Position numbers and translations under genes: made by a program. The notes beneath the pieces are model-generated. The model did not search any database. It was not told where the DNA came from and saw nothing but the letters and a program-made list of their open reading frames with translations. 64,000 nucleotides of DNA from Brachybacterium faecium DSM 4810 (GTDB lineage: Bacteria; Actinomycetota; Actinomycetes; Actinomycetales; Dermabacteraceae), in the NCBI GenBank assembly GCA_000023405.1, contig CP001643.1:124001-188000 (forward strand), in the 5' to 3' direction. Below, one piece after another: positions 50,451 to 58,672 of the stretch; position 1 is the first letter of the stretch, and each line of letters starts with the position of its first letter.

Positions 50451-51524
50451 TCAGCCGACGCGGGCCTCGAGCACGACCGCCTCTGGCCGCGCCACGGTGC
50501 TCTCGATCTCGACCCGTCGGCCGGAGCCCGAGGATTCCAGCACCGCGTTCATCACCTCGAGGGTGTGCTGGCCCAGCTGCCCGCTCGCGCGCAGCTCCGC
50601 GCCGCGCGTGGCCATGTCCTGCAGGCCGATGCCGCGCGAGGCGCTCTCGTAGCCGGCTGTGACCGGCAGCGTCTCCCAGCCCTCGCCGCCCAGGCGGTGC
50701 ACGGAGACCTCGCCGTCGAAGCGGTTGGGGTCCGGCACCGCGAGGGTGCCCTCGCTGCCGTGGATCTCGATCGGATGGATCGAGGTGGCCACCGCGTCGA
50801 AGCTCATCACCAGCGTGGACAGCGCCCCGGACTCGTGGATCAGCACCCCGGTGACATGCGTGTCGGTGGTGACGGGGATGGTCTCCCCGGCGCGCGGGCC
50901 GGAGCCGATCGTGCGCTGGTCGCGGGGGCGGCTGGACGCGCCGATCACCGCGGAGACGGGCCCCAGCAGGGTCACCAGGGCGTGGATGTAGTACGGGCCC
51001 ATGTCCAGCAGCGGGCCGCCGCCGGGCAGGTAGTAGAAGTCCGGATGGGGGTGCCAGCGCTCATGGCCGGGGGTGACCATGGTGGCCGTCGCGGCCAGCG
51101 GGGCGCCGATGAGGCCTTCGTCGATCGCGGCGCGGGCCGTCTGGGTGCCCGTGCCCAGCACCGTGTCCGGGGCGGAGCCGACGAGCCGGCCCGCCTCGGC
51201 CGCGGCGCGGAGCACCCCGGCGCCCTCCTCGGTGGTCACCGCGAAGGGCTTCTCGGAGTAGACGTCCTTGCCCGAGGCGATCGCCTTGAGGTCGACGTCG
51301 GCGTGGGCCGCGGGGATCGTCAGGTTCAGCACCGTGTCCACCTCGGGATCGGCCAGCAGCTCGTCCACGCCGAGCGCCCGCACCCCCTCGCGGTCGGCGG
51401 CGACGGCCTCGGCCCGTGCCGGGTCGAGATCCGCGACGGCCACCAGCTCCACGTCCGGCAGGTGCTCGAAGGTCGCCAGGTACTGGGCCGCGATCACGCC
51501 GCAGCCGATCATTCCCACCTTCAT
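50451..51524 (-). CDS. Gfo/Idh/MocA family oxidoreductase
   Basis: 357 residues with a canonical N-terminus MKVGMIGCGVIAAQYL, the NAD(P) loop, and KDVYSEKPFAVT, the EKP signature. GGGPLLDMGPYYIHALV gives the substrate-site Asp and the catalytic-region His/Tyr. The ATG overlaps the ThuA stop by four bases. Third gene of the operon Gfo/Idh-ThuA-Gfo/Idh. Expected to oxidise a sugar hydroxyl, as ThuB does on disaccharides in rhizobia. Confidence 0.9.
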   Translation of the reverse strand: MKVGMIGCGVIAAQYLATFEHLPDVELVAVADLDPARAEAVAADREGVRALGVDELLADPEVDTVLNLTIPAAHADVDLKAIASGKDVYSEKPFAVTTEEGAGVLRAAAEAGRLVGSAPDTVLGTGTQTARAAIDEGLIGAPLAATATMVTPGHERWHPHPDFYYLPGGGPLLDMGPYYIHALVTLLGPVSAVIGASSRPRDQRTIGSGPRAGETIPVTTDTHVTGVLIHESGALSTLVMSFDAVATSIHPIEIHGSEGTLAVPDPNRFDGEVSVHRLGGEGWETLPVTAGYESASRGIGLQDMATRGAELRASGQLGQHTLEVMNAVLESSGSGRRVEIESTVARPEAVVLEARVG

Positions 51525-52267
51525 CGCGTGGCCCCCGTCCCCGCGTGGTCGCCGTAGGGCTGCTCGCTGCCGCGCGCGGACCACAGCAGGCCGCGCTCGA
51601 TGACGGTGCGGACGTTCGGATCCTCGAGCACCTCGACCCGGTGGCCGGGGGTGGCCACGAAGATGCGGCCCTCGCCCCACTGGCGGGTCCAGATCGCGGG
51701 GGAGGTGATCTCGCGGTGCCACGGATCCCACTCGCGCACCTTCTGGGTGGTGGTGGCCAGCACGTCGATGTAGTCGTCGCTGAGCACCCAGTACTGCTCG
51801 GTGACCAGGTCGAAGTCCTCGATCCCGGTGGTGATGGGGTGGTCCGCGGCCGCGGGCAGCATGTTCACCGTGTGCGGCACGTAGTTGTCGGACTGCTCGC
51901 CGATGCGCTCATCGGGGTGCTTGCCGGGATGGCAGCCGAACTGGCCGCCGATCAGCGTGAGGTAGTCGGACTCGTTGCGGTAGGAATCGGCGATGCCGCC
52001 GTGCCATCCGGCCAGGCCCGTGCCCGCCTCGACGGCGGCGCGCAGCCCCTCGAACTGGGGCCGCTCGATCGTGCTCATGGTGTTGCACTGGAGGATGAGG
52101 TCCACGCTCGCCATGTACTCGGCGTCGGCGTAGACGGCGGGGGACTCCTCGATCCGCACGGTGAAGCCGTTCTCCTCGAGGAAGGGGATGAACAGGTCGG
52201 TCGCCTCGATCGGCTGGTGGCCGTCCCAGCCGCCGCGGACGACGAGGGCGTTGCGGGTGGTGGTCAT
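51521..52267 (-). CDS. ThuA-like domain protein
   Basis: 248 residues. LVVRGGWDGHQPIEATDLF opens the glutamine-amidotransferase-like fold; GTGLAGWHGGIADSYRNESD and FGCHPGKHP are the ThuA signature segments, and HPITTGIEDFDLVTEQYWVL is also conserved. ThuA acts with the Gfo/Idh dehydrogenase ThuB in oxidation of trehalose and related disaccharides to 3-keto forms in rhizobia; its exact catalysis is debated. Here it is coupled by 4-base overlaps to a Gfo/Idh gene on each side, which strongly supports a joint role. Confidence 0.88.
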   Translation of the reverse strand: MTTTRNALVVRGGWDGHQPIEATDLFIPFLEENGFTVRIEESPAVYADAEYMASVDLILQCNTMSTIERPQFEGLRAAVEAGTGLAGWHGGIADSYRNESDYLTLIGGQFGCHPGKHPDERIGEQSDNYVPHTVNMLPAAADHPITTGIEDFDLVTEQYWVLSDDYIDVLATTTQKVREWDPWHREITSPAIWTRQWGEGRIFVATPGHRVEVLEDPNVRTVIERGLLWSARGSEQPYGDHAGTGATR

Positions 52268-53523
52268 CGGGTGGACTCCTGGGTGGTCGGGGTGCCGGCG
52301 CTCTGTCCGGCGGTGGTCTTCTCGTCGGCGGTCGCGGTCCAGCTGCTGCCGTGCGCCGAGCTCTCCTCGACGGCGGCGAGCACGCGCTGGACCTGCAGCG
52401 CCTCCTCGAAGGAGGGGGAGGGGTCGGTGCCCTCGCCGATGGCGGTGACGAGGTCCGCGATCTGGTGGGTGAAGGTGTGCTCGTACCCGAGCCCGTGTCC
52501 GGTGGGCCACCAGTGGGCGGCATAGGGGTGCTCGGGCTCGGTGGTGAGGATGCGGGTGAAGCCCTGGCGGCCGTCGGGGGCGGTCGCGTCGTAGAACTCC
52601 AGCTCGTTCATCCGCTCGAAGTCGAAGGCGAGCGAGCCGGCGGAGCCGTTGATCTCCACGCGCATCGCGTTCTTTCGCCCCTGCGCCATGCGGGTGGCCT
52701 CGAACGAGCCGAGGACACCGGAGGCGAAGCGGGCGGTGAACAGGGCGACGTCGTCGACCGTCACCTGCTGGCGCTCGCCGTCGGCGTCGCCCTTGCCGCC
52801 CAGGCCCTGCGAGGTCCCGGCCGAGGGGCGGGTGGGGACGACGGTCTGCAGCGTGCCGGAGACGGCGGCGATGTCCTCGCCGGTGAGCCACTGGGTGAGG
52901 TCGATGATGTGGGCGCCGATGTCGCCCAGCGCTCCGGAGCCGGCGAGCTCCTTGTCCAGCCGCCAGGTCATCGGCGCATCCGCGTCGGAGAGCCAGTCCT
53001 GGAGGTAGTGGGCGCGGACCTGGCGGATCTCGCCCACCGCACCCTCGGCGATCAGCTGCCGGGCGTAGGCCAGCGCCGGGGTGCGGCGGTAGCTGAAGCC
53101 GCACAGGGAGAGGGCCCTGCGAGGGCTCGCCTCCTTCGCCGCGGCGGCCGCGGCCGCCATCTCCGCGGAGTGCTCGACCGAGTTCGCCAGCGGCTTCTCG
53201 CACAGCACGTGCTTGCCGGCCGCGAGCGCCGCGAGCGCGATCTCGTAGTGCGTGTCCCCGGGGGTGCAGATGTCGATCACGTCGATCTCCGGGTCCTCGA
53301 CCACGTCCTGCCAGCGGGTGGTCCAGGAGGCGAAGCCGAAGCGCTCGGCGGCCTCGGCCACCGCGCTCTCGGTGCGCCCCGCGAGGGTGCGCAGCTCGGG
53401 CGTGAGCGGAAGATCGAAGAAGCGGTGGGCGGTGCGCCAGGCATGGGAATGGGCCGCGCCCATGAACCCGTACCCGATCATGCCGACCCGCAGGGTGCCG
53501 GCGCGAGCTTGCGTCGTGGTCAT
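52264..53523 (-). CDS. Gfo/Idh/MocA family oxidoreductase
   Basis: 419 residues, longer than usual by a C-terminal tail. LRVGMIGYGFMGAAHSHAWR is a canonical NAD(P) loop; KHVLCEKPLANS is the EKP signature; GSGALGDIGAHIIDLTQW the substrate segment. First gene of the operon with ThuA; an operator-like site lies 21 bases upstream and GH3/GH10 xylan genes diverge from it. The pairing with a second Gfo/Idh and ThuA fits stepwise oxidation of an imported glycoside. Confidence 0.9.
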   Translation of the reverse strand: MTTTQARAGTLRVGMIGYGFMGAAHSHAWRTAHRFFDLPLTPELRTLAGRTESAVAEAAERFGFASWTTRWQDVVEDPEIDVIDICTPGDTHYEIALAALAAGKHVLCEKPLANSVEHSAEMAAAAAAAKEASPRRALSLCGFSYRRTPALAYARQLIAEGAVGEIRQVRAHYLQDWLSDADAPMTWRLDKELAGSGALGDIGAHIIDLTQWLTGEDIAAVSGTLQTVVPTRPSAGTSQGLGGKGDADGERQQVTVDDVALFTARFASGVLGSFEATRMAQGRKNAMRVEINGSAGSLAFDFERMNELEFYDATAPDGRQGFTRILTTEPEHPYAAHWWPTGHGLGYEHTFTHQIADLVTAIGEGTDPSPSFEEALQVQRVLAAVEESSAHGSSWTATADEKTTAGQSAGTPTTQESTR

Positions 53524-53543
53524 CGTGGAAGCACTGCTCCTGG

Positions 53544-53554
53544 TGAAAGTTTCG
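53544..53554. promoter_or_regulatory. CGAAACTTTCG-like operator before the Gfo/Idh-ThuA operon
   Basis: TGAAAGTTTCG here is, on the other strand, CGAAACTTTCA, a 10 of 11 match to the perfect palindrome at 58230. It lies 21 bases before the minus-strand ATG at 53523. Confidence 0.55.
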
Positions 53555-53720
53555 AGTGGGACAGAGGTGGGGGTCGGCGGGAGGTGCGGGGCCCGTGCGG
53601 GGGCGTCGATGCGTGCACCGGACGCCCTCTCCCAGCAGGTGGGCAGGTTATCGAGCGCTTTCCTGCGCCCGCCCGGCCGGAGCCGCGACCCTCTCACCCC
53701 AGCGTAGCGGACATGGCCTG

Positions 53721-53749
53721 TTGACCCGTGTTCCTCGCTGTCGTACGCT
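53721..53749 (+). promoter_or_regulatory. Promoter of the GH3-GH10 operon
   Basis: TTGACC (53721-53726), 17 bases, TACGCT (53744-53749). Predicted start about 53756, leaving a leader of about 130 bases to the GH3 ATG. The CGAAAG/CGAAAA direct repeat immediately follows the start. Confidence 0.6.
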
Positions 53750-53757
53750 CACGCCAC

Positions 53758-53773
53758 CGAAAGCGACCGAAAA
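53758..53773. promoter_or_regulatory. CGAAAG/CGAAAA direct repeat at the GH3 promoter
   Basis: CGAAAG (53758-53763) and CGAAAA (53768-53773) lie right after the predicted transcription start. The same pair occurs at the same relative place after the promoter at 58388. Candidate regulator site. Confidence 0.45.
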
Positions 53774-53885
53774 GATTGCTAAACCCGTACTGAAACCGTC
53801 TCCGGGGCGTGTGCCGCAGCGGACGGGCCCGACGTCGTCGTCGGCCCGCCGGGCGCCGCCCGCGGGAGCCGCGCGAAGGAGCGTC

Positions 53886-56282
53886 ATGACCCTTCCCCTG
53901 TGGAACGACCGGGGCCGCAGCACCGATGAGCGCGTCGAGGCGCTCCTGGCCGCGCTGACCCTCGAGGAGAAGATCGCCCAGCTGGGCAGCTACTGGAAGC
54001 GCCCCACGCTCGGCGACGCCGAGGGCTTCGCCCCGATGCAGTCGACCTTCGAGGAGGGCCGCGACCCCTTCGAGGCCGCGGTGCAGAACGGGCTCGGCCA
54101 TCTCACCCGCCCCTACGGCAGCGCACCCCTCGAGCCCGAGGAGGGGGTGGAGAACCTCCGCACCATGCAGCAGGCCGTCGTGGACGGCTCGGAGCACGGC
54201 ATCCCCGCGCTGGTCCACGAGGAGTGCCTCACCGGTGTCATGGCCCACGGCGCGACCACCTACCCGGCCGCGATCGCCTGGGGCGCGAGCTTCGATCCCG
54301 AGCTCATCGGCGAGATGGCCGCCCGCATCGGCGGCGACATGCACGCGATGGGCGCGCACATGGGGCTCTCCCCGGTGCTGGACATCGTGCGCGACTACCG
54401 GTGGGGCCGCATCGAGGAGACGATGGGGGAGGACCCCTACCTCACGGGCGTGCTGGCCACCGCCTACGTGCGCGGCCTGCAGTCCGCCGGCGTGATCGCC
54501 ACCCTCAAGCACTTCGCGGGCCACGCCGCCTCCCGCGCCGGCCGCAACCACGCCCCCGTCTCCATCGGCATGCGCGAGCTGCACGACATCGACCTGGTCC
54601 CCTTCGAGATGGCGGTGCGCCACGGCGAGGTCGGCGCGGTGATGAACTCCTACGCGGACCTCGACGGGACCCCGCCCGCGGCCAGCCGCTGGCTGCTCAC
54701 CGAGCTGCTGCGCGAGACCTGGGGCTTCGAGGGCACCGTCGTGGCCGACTACTGGGCCGTGAGCTTCCTGCAGTCCATGCACCGCGTGGTGGAGGACGAC
54801 CGCGCCGCCGCCGTCGCCGCGCTCAGCGCCGGGCTGGACATCGAGCTGCCCGAGACCACCGCCTACCCGCACCTGGCCGGCGCCGTGGAGGACGGCGAGC
54901 TCGCGCTGGACGTGATCGACACCGCCGTGCGCCGCATCCTGCGCCAGAAGGTCGAGCTGGGTCTGCTGGACCCGGAGTTCGACCCGGCCGCCACCGGCGC
55001 GGCGATCGACCTCGACGCCCCCGAGAGCCGCGCCCTCGCCCGCAGGATGGCCGAGGAGTCGATCATCCTGCTGGACAACCACGCCGACCTGCTCCCGCTG
55101 TGCGCGGGGGCGGCCGACGGGGGCGGGCCCGGCTCGATCGCCCTCATCGGCCCCGCCGCCGTGCAGCCGCGCAGCTTCCTGGGCTGCTACAGCTTCACCA
55201 ACCACGTCCTCTCCCGCCTCGAGGACAACGGCACCTCGGTGGACGTCCCCACCCTCACCGACGCGCTGAGCGCCGAGTTCCCCGCCGCGCAGATCACCAC
55301 CGCCGCGGGCACCGACTTCCTCGACCCCGACCCCTCCGGCATCGCGGAGGCCGTCGCCGCCGCGCAGGACGCCGAGCTCGCCGTCCTCGCCGTGGGCGAC
55401 CTCGCCGGGCTGTTCGGCGCCGGCACCTCCGGGGAGGGCTGCGACGTGGAGAGCCTCCAGCTGCCCGGCGCCCAGCACGACCTCGTCGAGGCGGTGCTCG
55501 CCACCGGAACCCCCGTGGTGCTGCTGCTCGTCACCGGTCGGCCCTACTCGCTGGGTGCCTACCGCGGCCGCGCCCGGGCCATCGTGCAGGCCTTCATGCC
55601 CGGCGAGGAGGGCGCGAGCGCGCTCGCCGGCGTGCTCTCCGGCCGGATCAACCCCTCCGGCCGCCTGCCCATCGGGATCCCGGACGGCGTGGGCGGCCAG
55701 CCCGGCACCTACCTCGCCCCCGTGCTGGGCTGGGTGAGCGAGGGCATCTCCAACCTCGACCCCAAGCCGCTGTTCCCCTTCGGCCACGGCCTGAGCTACT
55801 CGCGCTTCGAGTACTCCGAGCTCGCGCTCTCCGCCGAGAAGATCGCGGCCGACGGCACCGTGGAGATCTCCGCGACCGTCTCGAACACCGGCGACCGCGA
55901 CGGCATGGAGGTCGTCCAGCTCTACCTCAGCGACCCCGTGGCCAGCGTGGTGCGCCCGCTGAAGCGGCTCGTCGGCTTCACCAAGGTGGGCCTCGCCGCC
56001 GGGGAGAGCACCCGCGTCACCTTCCGCCTGCACGCCGACCGCACCTCCTTCACCGGCCCCGACCTGCAGCGCATCGTCGAGCCCGGCGAGTTCCGGGTGC
56101 GGCTGGGCGCCTCGAGCGAGGACACGACCCTCGAGGGCAGCTTCCGCATCGAGGGGCAGGTGCGGACCATCCCGGCCGGCACCGCTGTGCTGGACACCCC
56201 GGCGAGCGTGACGCCGGTGGCGCTCCAGGCCGATGCCTCGGTGGCCGGCGCCGGTGCCGGTTCTGCGAGCGGGACGGCCTGA
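53886..56282 (+). CDS. Glycoside hydrolase family 3 (beta-xylosidase/beta-glucosidase)
   Basis: 798 residues; GAAGGAG precedes the ATG. N-terminal barrel with VIATLKHFAGHAASRAGRNH (the KHFxGH substrate-binding motif) and nucleophile Asp288 in FEGTVVADYWAV. The second domain has GSIALIGPAAVQPR, and the C-terminal FnIII-like domain begins after FPFGHGLSYSRFEYSEL. No signal peptide: cytoplasmic hydrolysis of short beta-linked oligosaccharides. Its stop overlaps the GH10 ATG by one base, so xylo-oligosaccharides are the likely substrate. The last 15 residues are a Gly/Ala/Ser tail. Confidence 0.93.
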   Translation: MTLPLWNDRGRSTDERVEALLAALTLEEKIAQLGSYWKRPTLGDAEGFAPMQSTFEEGRDPFEAAVQNGLGHLTRPYGSAPLEPEEGVENLRTMQQAVVDGSEHGIPALVHEECLTGVMAHGATTYPAAIAWGASFDPELIGEMAARIGGDMHAMGAHMGLSPVLDIVRDYRWGRIEETMGEDPYLTGVLATAYVRGLQSAGVIATLKHFAGHAASRAGRNHAPVSIGMRELHDIDLVPFEMAVRHGEVGAVMNSYADLDGTPPAASRWLLTELLRETWGFEGTVVADYWAVSFLQSMHRVVEDDRAAAVAALSAGLDIELPETTAYPHLAGAVEDGELALDVIDTAVRRILRQKVELGLLDPEFDPAATGAAIDLDAPESRALARRMAEESIILLDNHADLLPLCAGAADGGGPGSIALIGPAAVQPRSFLGCYSFTNHVLSRLEDNGTSVDVPTLTDALSAEFPAAQITTAAGTDFLDPDPSGIAEAVAAAQDAELAVLAVGDLAGLFGAGTSGEGCDVESLQLPGAQHDLVEAVLATGTPVVLLLVTGRPYSLGAYRGRARAIVQAFMPGEEGASALAGVLSGRINPSGRLPIGIPDGVGGQPGTYLAPVLGWVSEGISNLDPKPLFPFGHGLSYSRFEYSELALSAEKIAADGTVEISATVSNTGDRDGMEVVQLYLSDPVASVVRPLKRLVGFTKVGLAAGESTRVTFRLHADRTSFTGPDLQRIVEPGEFRVRLGASSEDTTLEGSFRIEGQVRTIPAGTAVLDTPASVTPVALQADASVAGAGAGSASGTA

Positions 56283-57529
56283 TGGCCGCCCCCGGGGCGG
56301 GCGACGCGCTGCGCGAGCGGATCGAGACGCTCGAGCTCCGGATCGTCGACGACTACGGAGAGGCGGTGCCGGGCCTGGACGCCCACCTCGCACAGAACCG
56401 CCACGCCTTCGGCTTCGGGTGCTCCGCGTTCGAGCTGAGTCCCGAGGAGCCCGACGAGCACACCCGGTGCTGGCTGGACCTGTTCGACACCGCCACCCTG
56501 CCCTTCTACTGGCGCTGGTTCGAGCCCGAGCCCGGGGTGCCGGACACCGCCCGCCTGCGACGGCTCGCCGAGGGCCTGGCCGGCCACGGGGTGCGCCTGA
56601 AGGGGCACCCCCTGCTGTGGCACACCCTCGCCCCCGCCTGGCTGCTCGAGAGGACGGACGCCGAGGTGGAGGAGCTGATCCGCCGCCGCATCACCCGCGA
56701 GGTCTCCGACTTCGCGGGCCTCGTCGGGCAGTGGGACGCGATCAACGAGACCACGATCCTGCCGGTGTTCGCCGCCGAGGAGAACGCGGTGACGCGCCTG
56801 GCCCGGGCGCGCGGCCGGGTGGAGGTGATCCGCCTGGCCTTCGAGACGGCGCGGGCGGCCGACCCCGCAGCGCGCCTGGTGCTCAACGACTTCGACCTCA
56901 CGCCGGCCTTCGAGGAGGTCATCGAGGAATGCCTCGAGGCGGGCGTGCAGATCGACGCCCTCGGCCTCCAGACCCACATGCATCAGGGGTACCGCGGCGA
57001 GGAGCAGGTCGCGGAGATCATCGAGCGCTTCTCCCGCTTCGGCCTGCCCCTCCAGCTCACCGAGACGACCCTCGTCTCGGGAGAGCTCATGCCCGCGCAC
57101 ATCGAGGACCTCAACGACCACGTCGTCGACTCGTGGCCCTCGACCCCCGAGGGGGAGGAGCGGCAGGCGGACGAGCTCGTGCGCCACTACACGACCGTGC
57201 TCGCGCAGCCTGCGGTCGAATCGCTGACGTACTGGGGGCTGGGCGACGCCGGGGCCTGGCTCGGGGCGCCCGCGGGGCTGCTCCGCGCGGACGGCTCCCC
57301 CAAGCCCGGCTACCACGCGCTGCGGCAGCTGCTGCGCGAGGACTGGTGGGTGCAGGGCCAGGATCTGCGCAGCGATGCACAGGGAGTGCTCACGCTCCGC
57401 GGCTTCGCCGGCGACTACACGCTCGAGCTCGAGGGGGAGAGCTTCGAGATCACGATCCCTCGGGGCGGGGGCCGGCAGGAGCTGCGTCGTCCGCGGACGG
57501 CTGCGAGGAGCCGACGAACCGCTCGGTGA
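56282..57529 (+). CDS. Intracellular endo-1,4-beta-xylanase-like protein, glycoside hydrolase family 10
   Basis: 415 residues; ATG shares its A with the GH3 stop (TGATG). NRHAFGFGCSAFELSPEE opens the barrel; RLKGHPLLWHTLAPAWL is the GH10 HxLxWH motif; acid/base Glu156 lies in WDAINETT and nucleophile Glu261 in LQLTETTLVS. QIDALGLQTHMHQGY is also diagnostic. No signal peptide, unlike secreted xylanases, so it should act on imported xylo-oligosaccharides or aryl xylosides. The 3' end runs 80 bases into the convergent YesL gene. Confidence 0.9.
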   Translation: MAAPGAGDALRERIETLELRIVDDYGEAVPGLDAHLAQNRHAFGFGCSAFELSPEEPDEHTRCWLDLFDTATLPFYWRWFEPEPGVPDTARLRRLAEGLAGHGVRLKGHPLLWHTLAPAWLLERTDAEVEELIRRRITREVSDFAGLVGQWDAINETTILPVFAAEENAVTRLARARGRVEVIRLAFETARAADPAARLVLNDFDLTPAFEEVIEECLEAGVQIDALGLQTHMHQGYRGEEQVAEIIERFSRFGLPLQLTETTLVSGELMPAHIEDLNDHVVDSWPSTPEGEERQADELVRHYTTVLAQPAVESLTYWGLGDAGAWLGAPAGLLRADGSPKPGYHALRQLLREDWWVQGQDLRSDAQGVLTLRGFAGDYTLELEGESFEITIPRGGGRQELRRPRTAARSRRTAR

Positions 57530-58175
57530 GCAGCGCGGCCACCGGCCGCTCCGAGGCCCACAGCGCGAAGACCAGCAGCGACGCGGTGAACAGCAGCAGG
57601 AACTCGCCGATCACGAGCACGATCCCGAGCACCAGAACGCCCAGCGAGAGCAGCGCCAGGGTCGCCAGCGGACGCGCCAGCAGCGTGAAGACCGCCAGGC
57701 GGAGCACGTCGATCATGCGGAAGCTGAACGCCGAGACGATCGAGACCGCCCGCACGAGCGCGAGCAGCACGAGGACGCCCAGCGCGAGGAACAGCAGCGC
57801 GAGGGCGCTCGTCCCCACGGCGCCGCCCTGGGTGATGTTCACGCCGAGCACCCCGAGCACGAGCAGCAGCGGCGCCCCGACCCGGAGGCTGTCGAGCGCG
57901 TTCAGGCGGTAGCCGCGCACGAAGTGACGCGCCGGGATCAGCTCGTGGTCCGTCCTCCAGGCTCGACAGGTGTACAGCCCGGCCGCGAGAGCCGGCAGCA
58001 GCGGGATCGCGGCCAGCACGAACAGCAGCGCGCTCAGCGGGCCCGCCCCGATCACGCTCCACAGCAGGAGGGTCGGGGCGGCGGCCAGGAGCAGCAGCAC
58101 GTCGAGGGCGAGGAACCAGTACACGCCCTCGGTGATCTCGTGGAACGGCCCGCGCGCTCGTCGGGTCGGCGTCAT
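57450..58175 (-). CDS. YesL family membrane protein (DUF624)
   Basis: 241 residues with five hydrophobic segments; AGAGGAG precedes the ATG. ITEGVYWFLALDVLLLLAAA and AGLYTCRAWRTDHELIPARH fit the family, whose role is unknown but which is nearly always beside sugar transporters, in Bacillus near rhamnogalacturonan genes. Its last 80 bases overlap the end of the GH10 gene on the other strand. Divergent from the Lpl-type transporter operon; its promoter carries an operator-like palindrome between the -35 and -10 boxes. Confidence 0.8.
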   Translation of the reverse strand: MTPTRRARGPFHEITEGVYWFLALDVLLLLAAAPTLLLWSVIGAGPLSALLFVLAAIPLLPALAAGLYTCRAWRTDHELIPARHFVRGYRLNALDSLRVGAPLLLVLGVLGVNITQGGAVGTSALALLFLALGVLVLLALVRAVSIVSAFSFRMIDVLRLAVFTLLARPLATLALLSLGVLVLGIVLVIGEFLLLFTASLLVFALWASERPVAALLTERFVGSSQPSADDAAPAGPRPEGS

Positions 58176-58221
58176 CGCATCTCCTCTGGCGGTGGGGCCG
58201 CTGGACACGCGGCGTTCCGCC

Positions 58222-58251
58222 ATTCTGCTCGAAACTTTCGGTCCCTGTCCA
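58222..58251 (-). promoter_or_regulatory. Candidate promoter of the YesL gene
   Basis: Minus strand: TGGACA (58246-58251), 18 bases, CAGAAT (58222-58227). The palindrome at 58230-58240 occupies the spacer, so a bound repressor would directly exclude RNA polymerase. Confidence 0.5.
58230..58240. promoter_or_regulatory. Operator CGAAACTTTCG, perfect form
   Basis: An 11-bp palindrome around a central C (CGAAA-C-TTTCG). Close versions occur at 48920, 53544 and 63539 next to other sugar genes. The form fits LacI-family sites with CGAA...TTCG arms; the partial LacI gene at 63665 is the nearest candidate binder. Confidence 0.65.
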
Positions 58252-58387
58252 GTGCCAGTTGCAGGAATGTTACCTGCCTCGAGGGGGAGGGTGCGGCGCA
58301 GTCCGCGGAGCGGTATCGACATCGCGCCAGGTCATCGGGTTCTCTGCCTGCATGGGCGTCTGTCACGCGGACTCTTCTGTGAATCGC

Positions 58388-58416
58388 TTGACCTGCGTCA
58401 CGCTCGCCGCTAGGTT
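58388..58416 (+). promoter_or_regulatory. Promoter of the Lpl/Ytc-type transporter operon
   Basis: TTGACC (58388-58393), 17 bases, TAGGTT (58411-58416). Predicted start near 58423, so the mRNA would have an untranslated leader of about 250 bases before the ATG at 58673. Confidence 0.6.
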
Positions 58417-58427
58417 AGGCGCAACAA

Positions 58428-58444
58428 CGAAAGGTTGACGAAAA
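58428..58444. promoter_or_regulatory. CGAAAG/CGAAAA direct repeat after the transporter promoter
   Basis: CGAAAG (58428-58433) and CGAAAA (58439-58444) follow the predicted start, as at 53758-53773 in front of GH3-GH10; spacing differs by one base (11 versus 10). Confidence 0.45.
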
Positions 58445-58672
58445 TCTCGGCAACTCCTCCAGCACAGCCGCTCATGGAGGGCCGCGGATTCCACGTCCGG
58501 GATCGCTGTGGTCGAGGAACGCCCACATCGCACCCGGTGACATGACCCGGGCGGCCCGCTCTCTCCTGCGAGAGGTGCGGACCCCGCTCGGTCACGGCAG
58601 TCCCGCAGCTCCGGTTGCCCCGTACCCGCTGCGCCGCCCCGGTGCAGCAGAGATCCTGATGAGGAGACGGCT
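58445..58672 (+). other. Long leader of the transporter operon, no gene seen
   Basis: About 230 bases between the promoter region and the binding-protein ATG (the whole intergenic gap is 497 bases). It holds one small hairpin, CTCTC (58559-58563) with GAGAG (58570-58574), and GAGGAG before the ATG. No known riboswitch or convincing leader peptide was recognised. Confidence 0.4.

Larger units (their letters stand above)
53524..53885. other. Divergent control region between the Gfo/Idh-ThuA and GH3-GH10 operons
   Basis: 362 bases without a gene. It holds the operator-like site at 53544, a second palindrome-like stretch TCGAGCGCTTTC at 53651-53662 (AGCGCT core), the plus-strand promoter at 53721-53749 and the CGAAAG/CGAAAA pair at 53758-53773. 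No clear minus-strand -35/-10 pair was found. Confidence 0.6.

Noticed and set aside
53651-53662. TCGAGCGCTTTC as another copy of the 37.3 kb LacI operator
   Set aside because: It shares the AGCGCT core but the arms are not symmetrical; kept only as a note within the intergenic entry.
58445-58672. Riboswitch in the long leader
   Set aside because: No recognisable conserved core of any known class; only one small 5-bp stem was found.
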